Source: Ochotona curzoniae (taxonomy: Eukaryota > Chordata > Mammalia > Lagomorpha > Ochotonidae). Taken from it: DNA of 64,000 nt. Shown piece by piece: positions 60,165 to 64,000 of this stretch; within the stretch, counting starts at the first letter, position 1; every line of letters begins with the position of its first letter. Location: assembly GCF_017591425.1 (NCBI RefSeq), contig NW_024466599.1, positions 23,970,001 through 24,034,000 of the forward strand, read 5' to 3'. The notes beneath the pieces are model-generated. The model was not told the origin of the DNA and ran no database searches. It saw only the letters and a program-made list of their open reading frames with translations. The position numbers and the translations under genes are program-made.

Positions 60165-60548
60165 GAAAATCTTCTGGCAATGAGATCTCATCTGTATCCA
60201 TCAGAATGACCATCATCAAAAATATGAAATGTAAGAAATACTGGTTAGGATTTGGCAAAAAAGGAATTCCTGGCACAATGGTTTGAGAAGTATAATTTAC
60301 TACAGTCATTATGGCAAATTTTATGGAGATTCTTTGCAAAACAATGTAACTATGAGAGGGTTCAGCAATCCCACTGCTGGATATATATCCAAAGGAAATG
60401 AAACCAGCATGTTGAAGGTGCATTGTATCTGTCATCTTTATCACAAAATTGCTCACAATAGCCAAGATAGAAAATCAACCCATTTGTCTATTAGCAGAAA
60501 TATATGTAAGGAAAATGTGTTATATATGCAATGGAACACTATTACATA
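60165..60548 (+). mobile_element. LINE-1 ORF2 C-terminal fragment
   Basis: 'ggttcagcaatcccactgct', 'ggatatatatccaaaggaaa', 'caatagccaagatagaaaat' and 'gcaatggaacactattacat' are the sense-strand signature of the end of ORF2, the same region found antisense at 26.0-26.2 kb. Reading frames are broken. Confidence 0.88.
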
Positions 60549-60554
60549 ATGGTT

Positions 60555-60832
60555 AAGGGATCCAATCAGCAAGAAGAAATAGTGATGATAAGTGTATTTG
60601 CACCAAATGTCATAATACCTGGCTACACGAAACAAATATTAATGAGCTTAAAGGGAAATATAGACTCCAGCATACCAATAGTTGAGAACCTTAGTACCCC
60701 TCTAACTTCAATGGACAGAGTGACAGGAAGAGACACAAACTCAGTGAGGAAACAACAGAGCTCACCTAGATGCCCAGGCAACACATCAAATTGACTTAAT
60801 TGATATCTAAACAACCTTTGAGTTTTTAAAAA
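60555..60832 (+). mobile_element. LINE-1 ORF2 endonuclease-domain fragment, out of order
   Basis: The frame 60531-60794 reads through a decayed L1 endonuclease region: 'SVFAPN', 'STPLTSMDR' and, past a stop, a Leu-Ile-Asp-Ile block correspond to the conserved IYAPN, GDFNTPLS-x-x-DR and L-x-DIYR motifs. The catalytic Asp of the GDFN-like motif is replaced (V-E-N-L). This part should lie about 3 kb 5' of the preceding C-terminal block but here follows it. Confidence 0.8.
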
Positions 60833-60834
60833 AA

Positions 60835-61000
60835 TTTTACTTCTTTTTATTATTACAATGCTGTGACACGCTTAGATAGCAGAATGCTAGACTTGTAACT
60901 GTACTGTAATCATATGGGGAAAGTGGTGGGTCAATAAATAGGCAGGGGGAAATAGGAGGAAAAAGGTAGAATCCTTGTACCTAAAAAATTATATCCTAAG
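60835..61000 (+). mobile_element. LINE-1 3'UTR terminal fragment
   Basis: 'acaatgctgtgacacgctta', 'gctagacttgtaactgtact' and 'gtaatcatatggggaaagtg' match the 46.3-kb L1 end. The final tail is 'cctaaaaaattatatcctaa'. Confidence 0.75.
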
Positions 61001-63295
61001 TCAGCCAGGTGGGATGCTGCCCATGCTGTGAAGATGCCTTGTAGCTCATCCCAAGGTTATGTGACCTTTCAACAAGTTACCCATGACCAAAGCACTATCT
61101 GCTATACCTTAAGGGGTGATCTGTAACTTTTAGAACCATTGTTAGTATTGCTTGCTTCTCTCTACATATAGGTAACATCAAGTCTATTCTAAACATTTGA
61201 AGGCTCCTCCAAAATCAGAATTCACATATGTTATTTATGATTAGATATTTAGTTTTCAGTGAAATATTTTTTTTGATTTTCAATGCTATTGGTAATCAGA
61301 TATAATTGTGTGACTTGAATCTGACCCAAGGTCTATCCATATTCTGTAAGAAAACTATAGAACCCCTAACAAAAAGGCTATGGAACAGCCATCTAAAATG
61401 CTGGTGATTGTTTCCAGTGTTAAACTCTCAGTATGACAAGATGAATATAATTTAACTTATATTTTCAAACCAGATTCTGATTATTTCAGTTGCTTGAGGA
61501 AAGGATTCAAGTAATCTATTGGATATCATAGTGATTATATTAATATGCATATATTAAAGTCTTTACGTTTGCTAAAATGGTACATATTAAATATTCTCAC
61601 CACAAAAATGATAAGTTTGTGAGGTAATGTGAATATTTGTTAGCTGCATTTAGGCTTTTCTATCTGTATGTACAGTTCTAAGCAATATTTGTACATAATG
61701 ACTACATTTATCTTTAATTGTCCACTAAAAAGAGAAAAACATATGGCTATTAGAGGTACCCTGTGTGGGTGTTCCCTTGACTTGGCACTGGCACATCACA
61801 GTCTGAAACCATAACCATCCATTCTCATACCTCACACATCGGAGACTCCAGGGAGTGCTCTTCTCCACTCTGCATCTGCATTTACAAAGCAAAAGGCAGT
61901 CAGACCCAAACACCATGAAAGTTCGTGGATTGTGCTGCTGCCAGTATCACAGATGGACAGTGCTCTGAGGATTTTGAGTAGCAGAGAGGATTCTGAATAA
62001 CAAAAGCAATTAAATAAAAGGAAAGGCAAATAATTTTTGTTTTTATTAGCTGTAGGTTTAGTCAGGAAATGAGAACCACTTTGGGTATTCTGGGCGATGA
62101 TGCTTATTAAGGGAATTGGATTTTGTGTGATATTGGGAAGACCTGAGAGAGTGAATATTGTGGAGGGGCAGAGCAGTAGTCATGTCACTCTGAAACATGA
62201 AAGCAGATGATTTTTAAAAGCTTGCCAGGAAACTGCTGCAGTATCAGTATCTCTTGGAAAAATGCCTACCACAAAAATGCGCATCTGGATTACCTGGGAA
62301 GTCACAATGTATATCTGCTCATGAGTCTAATCCCTGTGAACTTTGAAGAATAGCCATCTCTGTCCTGTTCTGTTCTGTCTGCAGAGTATTGCAAGTTTCT
62401 CTAATTGGGAAAGCACACTTGAAACTGCATCAATTACGGGATTCTGAAAATGATGACTTCAGGCTACTTTTCTGTATTGTATTGTAACAAACAACGCACA
62501 CAGCCAATAACTGACTACAGAGAATTCAAAACAAAGTGTTTCTTTTTCAGCTCAGTGTTGATGTTCAACACTTCCCTCATGTTTAATTTATGGGTAAAGT
62601 CAAATGTTGCAACCAATATACATGTTGCAATTAAATTTAATTCAGTTGAAGATGAATTCTTTTTCCCACAGGGAGATGCAAAGATTCATGTGTTACTTAA
62701 TCCATTTTTAATAGTTCTTGAGCTAAACATTGAAATATAAAGTTGACCATTTTGAGAATATTTTGTATATATGAGATGGAAGAGGAAGTAAACTTATACA
62801 AATGTACACGTAAGAAGGAACAGAGAAAAATATATACTTACTGTTCATTTTTGTATAATTTATATGGTCATAGTTGCTATTTATAATTTCTTCCCTACTA
62901 TAAAAAATTCCTCTGTAAATATATTAAGGACTAATTTTGCCTGGCATGGGTGGAGAAGGGCAGGTCTCTGAATTTATGTCTATGTTGACAAGTATCTCCC
63001 TTAGCAGTGGATACAGCCACATGAGCCACACGCGTGAACATGTCCCAATCACCACAGTTTAAGCCTTTCCAGTCTCTTCTTTCTCTTAATCTTCAACACG
63101 TTTTTTTTAAAATGTTAAAATTATTCTAATCTCTTGGGCCATTTGAAAAGCACTTTACTTTGCTGATCTGTACATTTGAGCAGTTAATTGTCTATAATAT
63201 AGTTTATTTTTAAATCTTCAGTCTATTTCAGATCACTGCTTTGAAAAATGTTTAAAATGAATAAAAATGAAATTCTAAAGATATATAAAATGCAA
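61001..63295. other. Unassigned AT-rich sequence, no gene seen
   Basis: No recognisable transposon or gene across about 2.3 kb. Frames of up to 96 codons (62450-62740) have no recognisable features. Confidence 0.55.
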
Positions 63296-63299
63296 GCAT

Positions 63300-63545
63300 T
63301 TAGCCTGTTTGGATGCCCCTGTCCCATTCCACATCACAGTATCTAGATTTGATTCCTAAAATCTGGCTCCTGATTCTAACTTTCTGGGAGGCAGCAATGA
63401 CAGATAACAGGAGATCTGGATTCTGCTCAGATTTTTAGCTTTGACCCTGACCCAGGTTCCCTTGCCATAGTAGGCATCATTTGCCTCACTGTCTTTCTCC
63501 ATTTCTCTTTCTGTTAAGTGAATAAAAATGATTTTTAAAAACATA
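63300..63545 (+). mobile_element. C-repeat SINE, plus strand, old subfamily
   Basis: 'tgtttggatgcccctgtccc', 'atctagatttgattcctaaa', 'atctggctcctgattctaac', 'tttctgggaggcagcaatga', 'gctttgaccctgacccaggt' and the tail 'ttaagtgaataaaaatgatt' follow the old C-repeat order ('ggacgcccacgtccc', 'gttcgattcc', 'ggctcctgattcc'). Confidence 0.75.
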
Positions 63546-63555
63546 AAAATATAAA

Positions 63556-63805
63556 ATATAGGGGTGGTGTTGTGGCACAGTTAATTAGGCTGCTGCGTAT
63601 GATGCCGTTATCTCACAAGAGTGCTTGTTCAGTTCCTGGCTACTTCACTTCTGATCTGACTCCCTGCTAATTCATTTGGCAAAACTGTGGAAGACGGACC
63701 AAGCACTTGGGCCCCAGCAACCACATGGGATACTGGAGGAAGCTCCTAGCTTCTGGATTTGGCATTGCCCAGACCTGACCATTTGTGCAATTTGTGCTCA
63801 CTAGG
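63556..63805 (+). mobile_element. C-repeat SINE, plus strand, 3' part missing
   Basis: 'ggggtggtgttgtggcacag', 'ttaattaggctgctgcgtat', 'cttgttcagttcctggctac', 'ttcacttctgatctgactcc', 'cttgggccccagcaaccaca' and 'ggaggaagctcctagcttct' run from the intact head to the central region. The sequence leaves the family after 'gaccatttgtgcaatttgtg', before the pyrimidine tail. It follows the preceding C-repeat in the same orientation by about 10 bases. Confidence 0.82.
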
Positions 63806-64000
63806 TCAATTAGCATTTGATGTAGTGGACAACATCAGGTGATATTGTAACAATCCCTAGAATGACCAGATTATTAAGATTCTTATAGGCTCAATTAAAA
63901 CTGCATTCTAGATAGTTGATGCCATCCTGTAAGAAGGGAGAAGAGGTATATTGTTGCCCTTCCCATTTGTAGAAGGAAAATATAGAGGCTGACGGGCAGA

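Noticed and set aside
1..64000. CRISPR array, operon or phage-like gene cluster
   Set aside because: No regularly spaced direct repeats, no ribosome binding sites ahead of frames and no dense coding were seen; the repeat content is that of a lagomorph genome.

Overview
The window is mammalian nuclear DNA, AT-rich and CpG-poor. It is packed with lagomorph-type interspersed repeats. The diagnostic element is the tRNA-derived C-repeat (CSINE). About 21 clear copies and two doubtful fragments lie on both strands. The best-preserved copies have a head ending in a GGTTCTAATCC-type B box and a tail of TCTGTATATCTG followed by AATAAA-rich A-tracts. From memory of the family this fits pika (Ochotona) better than rabbit, so I infer a pika chromosome. 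I see no bacterial, plasmid or phage features and no CRISPR array.

I found no convincing protein-coding gene, tRNA, rRNA or known ncRNA. Every long open reading frame I examined is explained by a SINE, by LINE-1 (sense or antisense), by an endogenous retrovirus, or looks like chance. The window is best read as intergenic or deep-intronic sequence.

Layout. 1-10.4 kb: mostly unrecognised AT-rich sequence with a few SINE pieces, a GA microsatellite and an imperfect nested palindrome near 5.0-5.3 kb. 10.4-22.3 kb: a dense cluster of C-repeats on both strands, interleaved with old MIR pieces, an old L1 3' region and a younger L1 3' end. 22.3-25.8 kb: unrecognised sequence with one poly(A)-tailed segment. 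25.8-28.9 kb: a minus-strand L1 with degenerate ORF2, interrupted by a SINE and another segment, and abutting a 5'UTR-like block with ORF1 missing. 28.9-35.4 kb: sparse repeats. 35.4-41.8 kb: LTR-like fragments and a decayed ERV-L-like pol relic on the plus strand. 41.8-54.3 kb: repeat-poor apart from one L1 3' end, one young SINE and MIR/L2 fossils. 54.3-61.0 kb: SINEs and two rearranged L1 relics, one inverted and one with ORF2 blocks out of order. 61.0-64.0 kb: unrecognised sequence, then two tandem old C-repeats.

Nothing here works as a gene system. The biology is retrotransposition: L1-type target-site duplications flank four C-repeats, and several L1 copies show deletions, inversions or mosaic order. 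Repeat assignments rest on recognition by eye, with no alignment program, so ends are generally good to about 10-30 bases and family names for old fragments are tentative.
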